Below, piece by piece: positions 23,910 through 32,828 of a stretch of DNA of 64,000 bases. The notes beneath the pieces were generated by a model. That model searched no databases. It saw nothing but the letters and a program-made list of their open reading frames with translations, and had not been told where the DNA came from. Both the position numbers and the translations under genes were made by a program. The stretch spans positions 1-64,000 of the forward strand of contig CAYZTM010000012.1 in the NCBI GenBank assembly GCA_964481425.1. The letters run 5' to 3'. This DNA comes from MKUN01 sp964481425. Its GTDB lineage: Bacteria; Bacteroidota; Bacteroidia; Chitinophagales; Chitinophagaceae. Every line of letters begins with the position of its first letter. Position 1 is the first letter of the stretch.

Positions 23910-24559
23910 TTTACTTCAGTTTGTGTGTTCCAGCCTGTTTCGTTGAGGTATTGTATGATATCCTCATCATTAAGGCCGGCGGCGGACCGTATTGTTTTAT
24001 CCGTATTTAAGTTATCGAAAATAAGTTCGCTATCAAAATCGTCGATGTTTTGAACGAGGTACTCCTGTATGGTTTCCTCCGGCAGGGCGGCAAGCTCTTT
24101 TGAAGCATTGACCGGCTTTGGCTGCAAGAACCTGTATGAGCCCAAGGCGATACCCAATACAATTATAGCAGCGGCGGCCCATTGTATGGCGCGAGACCAA
24201 TTAAATGATATGGTTCTGCCGGAGCCTGATCCGCGAGCTTTTTGTAAAACGGCTGCGGGCAGGGTATCAAAGTAGGCCGGTGGCAGTTGGTAAGGGTTGT
24301 CCTTCGGCATAGCAGCGGTGCTATCTTCAGCCTGTGCTGCGGCCAATACCTGTGCAGGGAGGTCGGTAAAATAATTTTCCGGCAGCAGGTAGGGCTCTTC
24401 TTTATTACCTATAAGCTCCTCCCTCATGGTTTCGAGCAGATCCCCTGCAAAGGCCGCAAAGTAGCCTTCGGGGACAGGATAAGGCATAACCCGCGACGCC
24501 CCAGCCAACGGGCTATGCATATCCTGCAACTCTTTCCATATGTCATTCTTCACATCCAT
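23906..24559 (-). CDS. putative anti-sigma factor, single-pass membrane protein
   Basis: 217 residues. The N-terminal cytoplasmic half has three repeats of a PYxLPxxYF...LPxxVL pattern: MPYPVPEGYFAAFAGDLL, PYLLPENYFTDLPAQVL and PYQLPPAYFDTLPAAVL. A membrane helix (AIQWAAAAIIVLGIALGSY) follows at about 128-147, then an acidic periplasmic region with ELAALPEETIQEYLVQNIDDF. The gene lies between an ECF sigma gene and a CpxP-like gene, the place of an anti-sigma factor. No zinc-finger motif is present. The role is inferred from position and topology. Confidence 0.65.
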   Translation of the reverse strand: MDVKNDIWKELQDMHSPLAGASRVMPYPVPEGYFAAFAGDLLETMREELIGNKEEPYLLPENYFTDLPAQVLAAAQAEDSTAAMPKDNPYQLPPAYFDTLPAAVLQKARGSGSGRTISFNWSRAIQWAAAAIIVLGIALGSYRFLQPKPVNASKELAALPEETIQEYLVQNIDDFDSELIFDNLNTDKTIRSAAGLNDEDIIQYLNETGWNTQTEVN

Positions 24560-24593
24560 CTCTGTTTATAAGACGTAGTTTTTTGTCATAAGT

Positions 24594-25154
24594 TTAATGG
24601 TTCAGGAGGTACTCCTCTACTTTTTTTACTGCGTGGTGATAGGAGGCTTTCAAGGCCCCGGCGGAGGTGTCCAATACCTGTGCCATCTCGTCGTAAGGCA
24701 TTTCATCATAATAGCGCAGGGTGAACACTAACTTCTGTTTCTCGGGCAGCAGGGCCATGGCCTGTTGCAGTTTCCATTCGGCCTTATTTGCATCGAAGCC
24801 CTTTTGGGCGACTATTTTCTCTGCAAATACGGCATCATTACCGTCGAGGGATATAGCTGTCCGGCGTTTTTCTTTATCTATCCATGTCAGTGTTTCGTTG
24901 GTAGCTATCCGGTAGAGCCAGGTATAGAGGTTGGACTCCTGCCGGAAGTCGGCGAGATTGCGCCATACCTTGATGAATACATTTTGCAATATATCGTTGG
25001 TGTCCTCATGTTCTATCACCATGCGGCGAATATGCCAATAGATACGCTCCTGGTACTTGCGCACCAGCTGCGTAAAAGCCTGTTCTTTGGTACTCTCCTC
25101 CCTGAATGAAGCGACCAAAGCGTGGTCATCCTTTAGTATGGCCTGTTGCGGCAT
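24594..25154 (-). CDS. ECF RNA polymerase sigma factor
   Basis: 186 residues. Region 2 (HEDTNDILQNVFIKVWRNLADFRQESNLYTWLYRIATNETL) and region 4 (LPEKQKLVFTLRYYDEMPYDEMAQVLDTSAGALKASYHHAVKKVEEYL) are complete; there is no region 3 or extra C-terminal domain. It directs RNA polymerase to a stress or envelope regulon. It heads the operon with the putative anti-sigma gene (35 nt later) and the CpxP-like gene. Start MPQQAILKDDHALVASFREE is plausible and in the usual length range. Confidence 0.92.
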   Translation of the reverse strand: MPQQAILKDDHALVASFREESTKEQAFTQLVRKYQERIYWHIRRMVIEHEDTNDILQNVFIKVWRNLADFRQESNLYTWLYRIATNETLTWIDKEKRRTAISLDGNDAVFAEKIVAQKGFDANKAEWKLQQAMALLPEKQKLVFTLRYYDEMPYDEMAQVLDTSAGALKASYHHAVKKVEEYLLNH

Positions 25155-25460
25155 ATGGTGATTAGACTATATCAAGTTAGGGAAGTTTAAGGGATTTTGA
25201 AAAATACGTTCAAGCCCTTCGGGGATATGGGTATAACAGCGTGCTGTTCCACCGGTTGCACCGGTGGTCATTCGTGTTTTAGTCCTTCAGAGAATGGCGT
25301 AGATGCTGAAATGATCTATACCATGTTGGGCCCGGTATAGAATTTCCCCCGGTTATATGTGGCACACCTTTTCGGGTATGTCACACATCGCGAGATGGGG
25401 AGAGATAGAGAGCAGAAGTGGATTGTTTGAATTTTGGCTGTTTGATTAGCTTTGCTGCTG
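25155..25460. other. intergenic region with two adjacent palindromes and the fmt promoter
   Basis: This 306-nt gap between divergent genes has no open gene. ACAGC-GT-GCTGT at 25236-25247 is followed directly by CCACCGG-TTGCA-CCGGTGG (25249-25267), a REP-like double hairpin. The rest contains the fmt promoter at the right end. Confidence 0.5.
25423..25454 (+). promoter_or_regulatory. near-leaderless promoter of fmt
   Basis: TTG (25423-25425) is followed 21 nt later by TAGCTTTG (25447-25454), only 6 nt before the ATG at 25461. The alternative in-frame TTG start at 25452 lies inside the box and can be discarded. Confidence 0.6.
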
Positions 25461-26393
25461 ATGAAAAAAGCAGAGGAATTAAGGATCGTATTTTTCGGAA
25501 CCCCGGAGTTTGCGGTGGCTTCACTGGCCGCTATGGTTGATGCGGGACTCAATGTAGTTGCCGTGGTAACGGCCCCGGATAAGCCAGCAGGACGCGGCAT
25601 GCAACTGCGTGCGCCGGAAGTGAAAGAATATGCAGTGGTCCAAAACATACCGGTACTGCAACCTGATAAGCTGAGAAATACCCAATTCCTTGAAGCCCTG
25701 CAGGACTATCATGCCGACCTGCAGGTGGTAGTGGCCTTCCGTATGCTGCCCGAGGTGGTTTGGAACATGCCGCCCATGGGGACCATCAATGTACATGCCT
25801 CACTGTTACCGCAGTACCGTGGAGCAGCGCCGATCAACTGGGCCATCATCAACGGGGAAACGGAAACAGGAGTTACGACCTTTAAACTGCAGCATGAAAT
25901 AGATATCGGGAACATACTATTGCAAGAACATGTGCGCATCCTGCCGGAAGATAATGTAGGCAGCCTGTACGAAAAGCTGATGCAACAAGGCGGCGAACTA
26001 TTGGTGAAGACCATAAAAGGACTGGCCGATGGCAGCATACAAGAGGTACCTCAAAACAATATCCCTACAGATGAACTGAGACATGCCCCGAAGATATTCA
26101 AAGAGCACACCCATATAGACTGGAACAAGCCGGTGCAGGAAATACACAACCTGGTGCGTGGTATGTCGCCGGTACCGGGGGCTTATACGGAGCTGGCAGG
26201 TAAATCAGCGAAGATATACAGGTCGTACTACAGCACAGAGGTGCCCGATAGAGCGCCGGGGGAATACGATACGGATATGAAAAGCTACCTGCGCTTTGCA
26301 GCAAAGGACGGCTGGCTGTACGTGGACGAGTTGCAACAGGAAGGGAAGAAGCGGATGGACATAACCTCTTTCCTACGCGGATTCAGGGTTTAA
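25461..26393 (+). CDS. fmt: methionyl-tRNA formyltransferase
   Basis: 310 residues from the ATG at 25461 (MKKAEELRIVFFGTPEFA). Transfers a formyl group from 10-formyl-THF to initiator Met-tRNA. FFGTPEFAVASL opens the Rossmann domain. NVHASLLPQYRGAAPINWAIINGETETGVT is the catalytic signature with Asn, His and the following Asp region. The C-terminal OB-like domain is present (RAPGEYDTDMKSYLRFAAKDG). Length normal. The last 21 nt overlap the convergent aroQ gene. Confidence 0.96.
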   Translation: MKKAEELRIVFFGTPEFAVASLAAMVDAGLNVVAVVTAPDKPAGRGMQLRAPEVKEYAVVQNIPVLQPDKLRNTQFLEALQDYHADLQVVVAFRMLPEVVWNMPPMGTINVHASLLPQYRGAAPINWAIINGETETGVTTFKLQHEIDIGNILLQEHVRILPEDNVGSLYEKLMQQGGELLVKTIKGLADGSIQEVPQNNIPTDELRHAPKIFKEHTHIDWNKPVQEIHNLVRGMSPVPGAYTELAGKSAKIYRSYYSTEVPDRAPGEYDTDMKSYLRFAAKDGWLYVDELQQEGKKRMDITSFLRGFRV

Positions 26394-26813
26394 TTCATCA
26401 ATGAGATATTCGATGGCCAGCTCATAGCCTTTAAGGCCGAGTCCGGTGATACAGCCTATGCATTTTGCTGCCGTGAAAGATGTTTTCCTGAATTCCTCGC
26501 GTGCGTAGATGTTGGAGATGTGGACCTCTACCGTGGGGATGTCAATGGCAGCGAGGGCATCGGCGATAGCGATGCTGGTATGGGTATAGGCACCTCCGTT
26601 AAGGATAATACCATCGGTATCCATCCGGCAATTATGCAGGAAATTGATGATCTCGCCCTCCACATTGCTCTGGAAGCTGTCAATAATGATATGGCTGTAT
26701 TTTTCTTTGAGACCATTGATAAAGGTGTCCAATGGCTGCAGGCCATAGATGTCTACCTCACGGGTGCCGATGAGGTTGAGATTGGGGCCGTTGATTATTG
26801 CGAGGTGGAGCAT
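26373..26813 (-). CDS. aroQ: type II 3-dehydroquinate dehydratase
   Basis: 146 residues from the ATG at 26813 (MLHLAIINGPNLNL); the six extra residues from 26831 are not conserved. Dehydrates 3-dehydroquinate in the shikimate pathway. INGPNLNLIGTREVDIYG, FQSNVEGE (substrate loop), NGGAYTHTSIAIADAL and EVHISNIYAREEFRKTS, with the catalytic His, all match the type II dodecameric enzyme. The gene overlaps fmt tail-to-tail by 21 nt and is divergent from xerD with a 63-nt gap. Confidence 0.95.
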   Translation of the reverse strand: MLHLAIINGPNLNLIGTREVDIYGLQPLDTFINGLKEKYSHIIIDSFQSNVEGEIINFLHNCRMDTDGIILNGGAYTHTSIAIADALAAIDIPTVEVHISNIYAREEFRKTSFTAAKCIGCITGLGLKGYELAIEYLIDELNPESA

Positions 26814-26852
26814 AATGCAAATTTGCAGCAAGTTAAGAAAAACAGTCTTGTG

Positions 26853-26860
26853 TATTTTTG
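26853..26860 (+). promoter_or_regulatory. promoter -7 box of xerD
   Basis: TATTTTTG fits TAnnTTTG and lies 16 nt before the xerD ATG. It supports the start at 26877 rather than any upstream in-frame start. Confidence 0.45.
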
Positions 26861-26876
26861 TCGTATCATTACAACA

Positions 26877-27782
26877 ATGTGGGAGCCATACCTGAAAGGA
26901 TTTAAGGCCTATATGCAGTTAGAGCGTTCGCTGTCGGATAATACGGTGGAGGCTTACCTTCATGATGTGGGTATGCTGGAGGAGTATATGCTTGCAGAGC
27001 AGGCAGGCATTGGTATCCACAATGTGGAACTGAAACAGTTGCAAGCCTTTGTGGCCCATGTGAATGAACTGGAGTTATCGGCAGGTACACAGGCGAGGGT
27101 GCTGAGTGGCATCAAGGCATTCTTTCGCTACCTGCAGACAGAAGATGTTATCAAGAACAACCCAACAGAGCTACTGGAAGCACCCAAGCTCAAAAGGACC
27201 CTGCCCGATGTGCTGAGCGTTGCAGAAATAGAGCAACTATTTGAAACGATAGACCATAGTACGCCGGAGGGGCAGCGCAACCGGGCTATGCTGGAGACCA
27301 TGTATAGCTGCGGGCTGCGTGTGAGCGAACTGGTGGGGCTTACCATATCGCGGCTGGCACTTGCGGCAGGTTATATACGTGTGCTGGGGAAAGGAAATAA
27401 GGAACGACTGGTGCCTATCGGCAGCACGGCTGTAAAACAGATAACGCTATACCGCGACCACGTACGCAGCCACTTACCTAAGATAAAACCGGGCAACGAG
27501 GATATCCTGTTCCTGAACAGAAGGGGAGGGGCCTTGTCGCGTGTGATGGTGTTCATGATATTGAAAGACCTGACGGAAAAGTGCGGTTTTGCGAAGAGTG
27601 TGCATCCGCACACTTTAAGGCATTCGTTCGCCACGCATCTTGTAGAGGCGGGTGCAGATCTAAGGGCCGTGCAGGAGATGATGGGGCATAAGAGTATAAC
27701 AACTACAGAGATATATACACACCTCGACCGTGCCTACCTCAGGCAGACCATGGAAAAATACCACCCGAGATTTGGCCGATAA
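26877..27782 (+). CDS. xerD: site-specific tyrosine recombinase XerD
   Basis: 301 residues from MWEPYLKGFKAYM; the frame is open far upstream over aroQ, but the promoter box and family alignment favour this ATG. Resolves chromosome dimers at dif together with XerC and FtsK. The SAM-like core-binding domain spans residues 1-90. Catalytic residues: Arg148 (SCGLRVSEL), Lys172 (GKGNKERL), His245 and Arg248 (HPHTLRHS), His271 (GHKSITTTEIY) and Tyr280. The DNA site itself is not recognised here. Confidence 0.95.
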   Translation: MWEPYLKGFKAYMQLERSLSDNTVEAYLHDVGMLEEYMLAEQAGIGIHNVELKQLQAFVAHVNELELSAGTQARVLSGIKAFFRYLQTEDVIKNNPTELLEAPKLKRTLPDVLSVAEIEQLFETIDHSTPEGQRNRAMLETMYSCGLRVSELVGLTISRLALAAGYIRVLGKGNKERLVPIGSTAVKQITLYRDHVRSHLPKIKPGNEDILFLNRRGGALSRVMVFMILKDLTEKCGFAKSVHPHTLRHSFATHLVEAGADLRAVQEMMGHKSITTTEIYTHLDRAYLRQTMEKYHPRFGR

Positions 27783-27810
27783 AGTAACATTCGCGTAACC
27801 TCTTATGCCT

Positions 27811-27818
27811 ATCTTTGC
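27811..27818 (+). promoter_or_regulatory. promoter -7 box of the choice-of-anchor L gene
   Basis: TATCTTTG lies 12 nt before the ATG at 27831. Transcription would start very near that ATG, so internal ATGs at 27846 or 27852 are possible true starts. Confidence 0.45.
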
Positions 27819-27830
27819 AGCCCCAAAAAC

Positions 27831-30041
27831 ATGAGCTGTCTTTTGATGAATATGAAGCGCAGGTACAAGTATCAACTTTTATTATCTATACCGGTACTCC
27901 TATCCTGTATGCCCTATATGTTACGGGCGCAGGTAAATGTATCGGCAGATCATACGGCACAGGAACTGGCCCAGACGCTGGGTGGCAGTGGTGTTACCAT
28001 CATGAACCCGACGCTGAACTGCCCCGGTATAGCCAATGGCATCTTCTCGGTGACCAGCAGTAACCTGGGCCTAGATAGCGGCATCGTACTCACTTCGGGC
28101 CGTGCATCTTCGGCAAACGGCATAGGGGTGAACGGATACGAGACAGGGCTTGCAAGTACCAATAACCATGCAGCAGGCGATGCTCAACTGACAGCACTTG
28201 CAGGAGATAACACACAGGATGCCTGTGTCCTTGAGTTTGATTTCATACCCAAGGGCGACAGCATCAAGTTCAATTATGTGTTCAGCTCGGAAGAGTATGT
28301 GAACTCTACCTGTGGCCCCTATAATGATGTATTTGCATTCTTTATCTCAGGGCCTAATATAACAGGCCAGCAAAATATGGCATTGGTACCCGGTACCAAT
28401 ATACCGGTGACCATTAACAGTATCAATAGCGGTATCCCGGGCCCTAACGGGAATATAGCCAATTGCCTCGCTATGGGGCCAGGCTCGCCCTTTACACAAT
28501 ATTTCGTGGACAATGCCGGGGGCAGTACGATAACGCATAATGGCTTTACCACTGTTTTGCGGGCGATACATGAGGTGACCCCCTGCAATACCTACCACTT
28601 GAAAATGGCGATAGCCGATGCAGGGAATGCATTGTATGATTCGGGTGTTTTTCTCGAAGCAGGCAGCCTGAAAGCGGATGTGCCTGCTATAGCTGCAATG
28701 AGCACCGTAGCCACTGTAGTTGATACGCCCTTTTTTGTGAAAGGCTGTTCCACAGGTAGTTTCGTCATCTCGCGGCCGCAGGCGTCACCTACGCCCCTGA
28801 CGGTGAAATACCTCATAGGAGGTACTGCTGTGAACGGAACCGATTACGCAATGATAGCCGACAGCGTGGTGATACCTGCGAACATGACATCGCAGGACGT
28901 GATCATCAGTGCACTGCCGACACCCGCTACGGGGCCAAAGAGTATTACATTGTTCATCAAGTCGCCCTATGCCTGCAATATCAATAACCAGGTAGTGGAT
29001 AGCGCGACCCTGCTGATGTATGACTCTATGAAAGTGCAGGTGCTCACACCCGATACTACCATCTGCCGATATGAGTTGCTGCCCTTGAGTGTTTATGCGG
29101 CAGGCCCTTACCAGTTTGCCTGGTCGCCTGATAGCAGCCTGAGCAATGGTAATGTACAGGATCCCATTGCTTCGCCCCCCGCTACCACGAAGTACACCGT
29201 TGCAGCATTCTGGCCGGGTTCGGGTTGTCCGGCTATGAGTGATACGGTATTGGTCACTGTATTGCCCGTACCTGATATAGATGCCGGCGCCGATAAGCAT
29301 GGCTGTATAGGCGATGATCTGCAATTAGGTGTATCTGTCTCCCCATACGATCCGGGTTATACGTACACATGGTCGGGACCGGACAGTTTCAGCTCTGTAC
29401 AGCAGGATACTTTGCTCCAAAATATTTCGGTAGCCAATTCGGGCACCTATGTAGTGGCCGTGCATGTAAGCAATGGCTGCCCGCCTGCAATGGATTCGCT
29501 GCAGGTACAGGTGGACCCGCCCCCTGCAGCTCCTGAATTACCGGCCTACCTGTGGTTTTGCCGTGCTACGGTGATAGACCACCGCAGCGACCTTGGTAAT
29601 GGCCTTATGTGGTACACAGACGAGACCGATACGAACGGTACGCCCTACATACCATTAACGGACAGCACACGCGACGGAGTGTACACCCTGTATGTATCGC
29701 AGGAGGTAGGTGGCTGCCTGAGTCCCAGGGTAAAACAGGATGTATCGGTAAGGAAGTGCTGCGAGGACAATATATTCATCCCGGATGCCTTTACTCCGAA
29801 TGGCGATGGAAAGAATGATTACTTCCGCATTACAAAAGGAGACGATCACACCATAACGGAGCTGCGCATCTATGACCGATGGGGTAAGGCTGTGTACGAA
29901 TGCTACAATACCAATGGGGCCTGGGACGGCACCTACCAGGGCGTGCCGCTGGAGGTAGGTACTTATTATTATTATATGGTGATACACTGCCGTATAGGCA
30001 CTGACCTGTACCGTAAAGGATCGATAGCGCTCATCCGTTAA
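27831..30041 (+). CDS. choice-of-anchor L, T9SS type B sorted surface protein
   Basis: 736 residues. A signal peptide (about residues 8-33, ending SCMPYMLRAQ) precedes a choice-of-anchor L domain (about 45-290; VLEFDFIPKGDSIKFNYVFSSEEY and YNDVFAFFISGP are diagnostic). Ig/PKD-like beta domains follow (VDSPVIPANMTSQDVII region and PVPDIDAGADKHGCIGD). The C-terminus (NIFIPDAFTPNGDGKNDYF...LRIYDRWG...TYYYYMVIHC) is the gliding-motility-associated/type B sorting domain that sends proteins through the type IX secretion system. Surface-exposed or secreted. Substrate unknown. Start among 27831, 27846 or 27852. Confidence 0.88.
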   Translation: MSCLLMNMKRRYKYQLLLSIPVLLSCMPYMLRAQVNVSADHTAQELAQTLGGSGVTIMNPTLNCPGIANGIFSVTSSNLGLDSGIVLTSGRASSANGIGVNGYETGLASTNNHAAGDAQLTALAGDNTQDACVLEFDFIPKGDSIKFNYVFSSEEYVNSTCGPYNDVFAFFISGPNITGQQNMALVPGTNIPVTINSINSGIPGPNGNIANCLAMGPGSPFTQYFVDNAGGSTITHNGFTTVLRAIHEVTPCNTYHLKMAIADAGNALYDSGVFLEAGSLKADVPAIAAMSTVATVVDTPFFVKGCSTGSFVISRPQASPTPLTVKYLIGGTAVNGTDYAMIADSVVIPANMTSQDVIISALPTPATGPKSITLFIKSPYACNINNQVVDSATLLMYDSMKVQVLTPDTTICRYELLPLSVYAAGPYQFAWSPDSSLSNGNVQDPIASPPATTKYTVAAFWPGSGCPAMSDTVLVTVLPVPDIDAGADKHGCIGDDLQLGVSVSPYDPGYTYTWSGPDSFSSVQQDTLLQNISVANSGTYVVAVHVSNGCPPAMDSLQVQVDPPPAAPELPAYLWFCRATVIDHRSDLGNGLMWYTDETDTNGTPYIPLTDSTRDGVYTLYVSQEVGGCLSPRVKQDVSVRKCCEDNIFIPDAFTPNGDGKNDYFRITKGDDHTITELRIYDRWGKAVYECYNTNGAWDGTYQGVPLEVGTYYYYMVIHCRIGTDLYRKGSIALIR

Positions 30042-30061
30042 AATATCAGCAGGTCATAGCT

Positions 30062-30069
30062 TATCTTTG
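30062..30069 (+). promoter_or_regulatory. near-leaderless promoter of purB
   Basis: TATCTTTG ends 4 nt before the ATG at 30074. With the usual transcription start a few nt after the box, the purB mRNA would have no or almost no leader. Confidence 0.5.
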
Positions 30070-30073
30070 CAGC

Positions 30074-31423
30074 ATGGAATTAACAGCGCTCAGTGCCATC
30101 AGCCCGGTTGACGGGCGTTACCGTTCGCAATTAGCATCATTAGCACCTTATTTTTCAGAGTTTGGCCTTATCCGTTACAGGGTAAGGGTAGAGGTGGAGT
30201 ACTTTCTTTTTCTTGCAGAAAGGAAGATCATAAAGCTACCAGCCGGAGTGAGGCCTGCCAAACTGAGGGCTATCTACGAGCAGTTTAGCGAAGCCGATGC
30301 GCAACAGATCAAATCCATAGAGCGCACTACCAACCATGATGTAAAAGCGGTAGAGTATTTCCTGAAAGAAAAATTCAAAGCCCTTGGGGCCGGGGAAAGT
30401 GTGGAGTGGGTGCATTTCGGTCTTACCTCACAGGATATAAACAACACTGCTGTGCCCCTGCTGTGGAAAGAAGCGCTGGAGGAGCAATACCTGCCGATGC
30501 TGCAGAACATCATCCTCAGGCTGAAGAAAATGGCAAAGGCCTGGGCAGGCATACCTATGCTGGCCCGTACCCATGGGCAACCGGCATCGCCCACCACTTT
30601 GGGCAAGGAATGGATGGTGTTCGTGGAGCGATTGGAAGGGCAGGTACGTTTACTGTCGCATATACCTTTTGCTGCAAAATTCGGCGGGGCAACCGGCAAC
30701 TTCAACGCTCATTTTGTGGCCTTCCCCAATGTGGACTGGCAGCGTTTCGGTAATGACCTTGTGAACAGAAAGCTGGGCCTGGAACGGATGCAATACACCA
30801 CGCAGATAGAGCATTACGATAATATAGCTGCACAATTCGATGCCTTAAAAAGGATCAATACAATACTGATCGACCTTTGCCGCGATGTATGGACCTATAT
30901 ATCGATGGAATATTTTAAACAACAGGTGAAGAAAGACGAGGTGGGCTCATCGGCTATGCCCCATAAAGTGAACCCGATAGACTTTGAGAACGCTGAGGGT
31001 AACCTTGGCATGGCCAACGCAACTTACGAGCACCTATCGGCAAAGCTGCCCATCAGTCGCTTGCAGCGTGATCTTACCGATAGTACCGTATTGCGGAACA
31101 TAGGAGTGCCTGTAGCGCATAGTTACCTTGCGCTGCGCTCGTTGGAAAAAGGCCTGGGTAAATTACTGTTGAATAAAGACAAGCTGCAACATGACCTGGA
31201 GCAAAACTGGGCCGTGGTGGCGGAAGCGATACAAACCGTGCTGCGCCGTGAGAACTATGAGCAGCCCTATGAGGCACTCAAAGCGTTGACCCGCGGTAAG
31301 GCAGGCATCACAAAGGCCGATATGCACAAATTCATAGACGGGCTAAAGGTGTCAGCCAAGGTGAAAAAAGAATTAAAAGCCATCACACCGCATAATTATA
31401 CGGGCGTAAAGTTTAAGCTATAG
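30074..31423 (+). CDS. purB: adenylosuccinate lyase
   Basis: 449 residues, E. coli-type PurB. Cleaves adenylosuccinate and SAICAR, releasing fumarate, in purine synthesis. LTALSAISPVDGRYRSQL at the N-terminus, TSQDINNTA, LARTHGQPASPTTLGKE, and the fumarase/lyase signature SSAMPHKVNPIDFENAEGN with the mobile catalytic Ser are all present. The RNA methyltransferase gene follows 2 nt after the stop. Confidence 0.97.
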   Translation: MELTALSAISPVDGRYRSQLASLAPYFSEFGLIRYRVRVEVEYFLFLAERKIIKLPAGVRPAKLRAIYEQFSEADAQQIKSIERTTNHDVKAVEYFLKEKFKALGAGESVEWVHFGLTSQDINNTAVPLLWKEALEEQYLPMLQNIILRLKKMAKAWAGIPMLARTHGQPASPTTLGKEWMVFVERLEGQVRLLSHIPFAAKFGGATGNFNAHFVAFPNVDWQRFGNDLVNRKLGLERMQYTTQIEHYDNIAAQFDALKRINTILIDLCRDVWTYISMEYFKQQVKKDEVGSSAMPHKVNPIDFENAEGNLGMANATYEHLSAKLPISRLQRDLTDSTVLRNIGVPVAHSYLALRSLEKGLGKLLLNKDKLQHDLEQNWAVVAEAIQTVLRRENYEQPYEALKALTRGKAGITKADMHKFIDGLKVSAKVKKELKAITPHNYTGVKFKL

Positions 31424-31425
31424 CA

Positions 31426-32790
31426 TTGAAGGTACCGGAACAATTACTGAATGAACTGCGCGGGATAAAGGGTTTCGATGAAGCCCGTTTTATGGAAGCG
31501 CATCAGCATGCGGCTATCACTTCGGTACGGTTACATCCCTTAAAAAACTCACAAGCTTTTACAGGCGCTGAACAAGTGCCCTGGTGCGCAGGTGGGCGGT
31601 ATCTCAACGAGCGGCCAGTGTTTACGCTCGATCCGCTGTATCATGCAGGGGCGTATTATGTACAGGAAGCTTCGTCGATGTTCCTGGAGTACCTATTGAA
31701 ACAACTCCTGCCCGGTCGGGATAATTTAAGAGTGCTGGACCTCTGTGCGGCCCCCGGGGGCAAGAGTACCCTGCTGGCATCGTTTCTGGGTGAGCAGAGC
31801 CTGCTCGTATCGAATGAAGTGATACGCACGCGTGCCCCGATACTGGAAGAGAATGTAGTGCGCTGGGGTTATACTAATAACTGGGTATGCAGTAATGACC
31901 CGCGGGACTTTGCGCGGTTGCCCGGTTATTTTGACGTGATGGTAGTAGACGCGCCTTGCAGTGGCTCGGGGCTGTTCCGGAAGGATGAAGGAGCGCTGAA
32001 GGAATGGAGCGAGGGTAATGTGGCCCTGTGCGGCCAGCGGCAGCAGCGGATACTGGCTGATGCCTGGCCGGCACTGAAAGACGGTGGGATATTGCTATAT
32101 GCCACCTGCTCGTATTCGCCGCAGGAAGATGAAGCAATACTTGACTGGCTGGTGGAAACATACGGTGTTCAAAGTATGCGTTGCGATGTGCCGCAGGAAT
32201 GGGGGATCGTCGAGACGACCAGCAGTAGAGGGGCTACGGGCTACCGCTTCTTCCCGGATAAAGTAAAAGGGGAGGGCTTTTTTATTGCAGCAGTACAGAA
32301 AACGAATGAGGAAAGGACAATGCGCCCGGGCAAGAACAGATCACTGAATGATAAAAAAATACAGGTGCAGGCCGGGTACCTTTTGCAAGAAGAGTCGTTC
32401 ATTTTTTTCCAGCAGGGCAGGGAGGTTAATTGTGCCATCAACCAAGGACATGAGGCAGACTGGTATTTATTGAATAACGCTTTGTACCTGCGAAAGGTGG
32501 GTGCAACGCTTGGAATGCCCGGTGCAAAGGAATGGGTCCCGGCCCACGATATAGCGCTAAGCACGGATAGAAATATGGCGCTTCCGACGCTGGAACTGAG
32601 CGGAACGCAAGCGCTACAGTTTATGAAAAAAGAAGAAATGTCGTGTGAGCCTGTGCCAAAAGGTTGGTACCTTATTACCTTTGAGGGGCTTGGGCTGGGT
32701 TGGGTTAAATCGCTGGGAAACAGGTTTAACAATTATTTACCTAAACACTGGCGCATCCGGATGGAAATACCGGGTACCGATCAGGCATAA
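31426..32790 (+). CDS. RsmF-like rRNA (cytosine-5) methyltransferase
   Basis: 454 residues. NOL1/NOP2/Sun-family SAM-dependent m5C methyltransferase. SAM-binding motif VLDLCAAPGGKS, two catalytic Cys at 178 (DAPCSGSG) and 228 (YATCSYSPQEDE), YYVQEASSMF upstream, and a C-terminal PUA-like extension (GLGLGWVKSLGNRFNNYLPKHWR) as in RsmF/YebU. Which rRNA base it modifies cannot be read from the sequence. The start is a TTG two nt after the purB stop; no ATG exists in the first 20 codons, so translation coupling is likely. Confidence 0.85.
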   Translation: MKVPEQLLNELRGIKGFDEARFMEAHQHAAITSVRLHPLKNSQAFTGAEQVPWCAGGRYLNERPVFTLDPLYHAGAYYVQEASSMFLEYLLKQLLPGRDNLRVLDLCAAPGGKSTLLASFLGEQSLLVSNEVIRTRAPILEENVVRWGYTNNWVCSNDPRDFARLPGYFDVMVVDAPCSGSGLFRKDEGALKEWSEGNVALCGQRQQRILADAWPALKDGGILLYATCSYSPQEDEAILDWLVETYGVQSMRCDVPQEWGIVETTSSRGATGYRFFPDKVKGEGFFIAAVQKTNEERTMRPGKNRSLNDKKIQVQAGYLLQEESFIFFQQGREVNCAINQGHEADWYLLNNALYLRKVGATLGMPGAKEWVPAHDIALSTDRNMALPTLELSGTQALQFMKKEEMSCEPVPKGWYLITFEGLGLGWVKSLGNRFNNYLPKHWRIRMEIPGTDQA

Positions 32791-32828
32791 TTGTTGTACT
32801 TTCAAGGTCAAATTTTTATTAAGATATT

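Noticed and set aside
26520..26876. Upstream extension of xerD over aroQ
   Set aside because: The extension is antisense to conserved aroQ codons and precedes the promoter box; XerD proteins start at MWEPYL-like positions.
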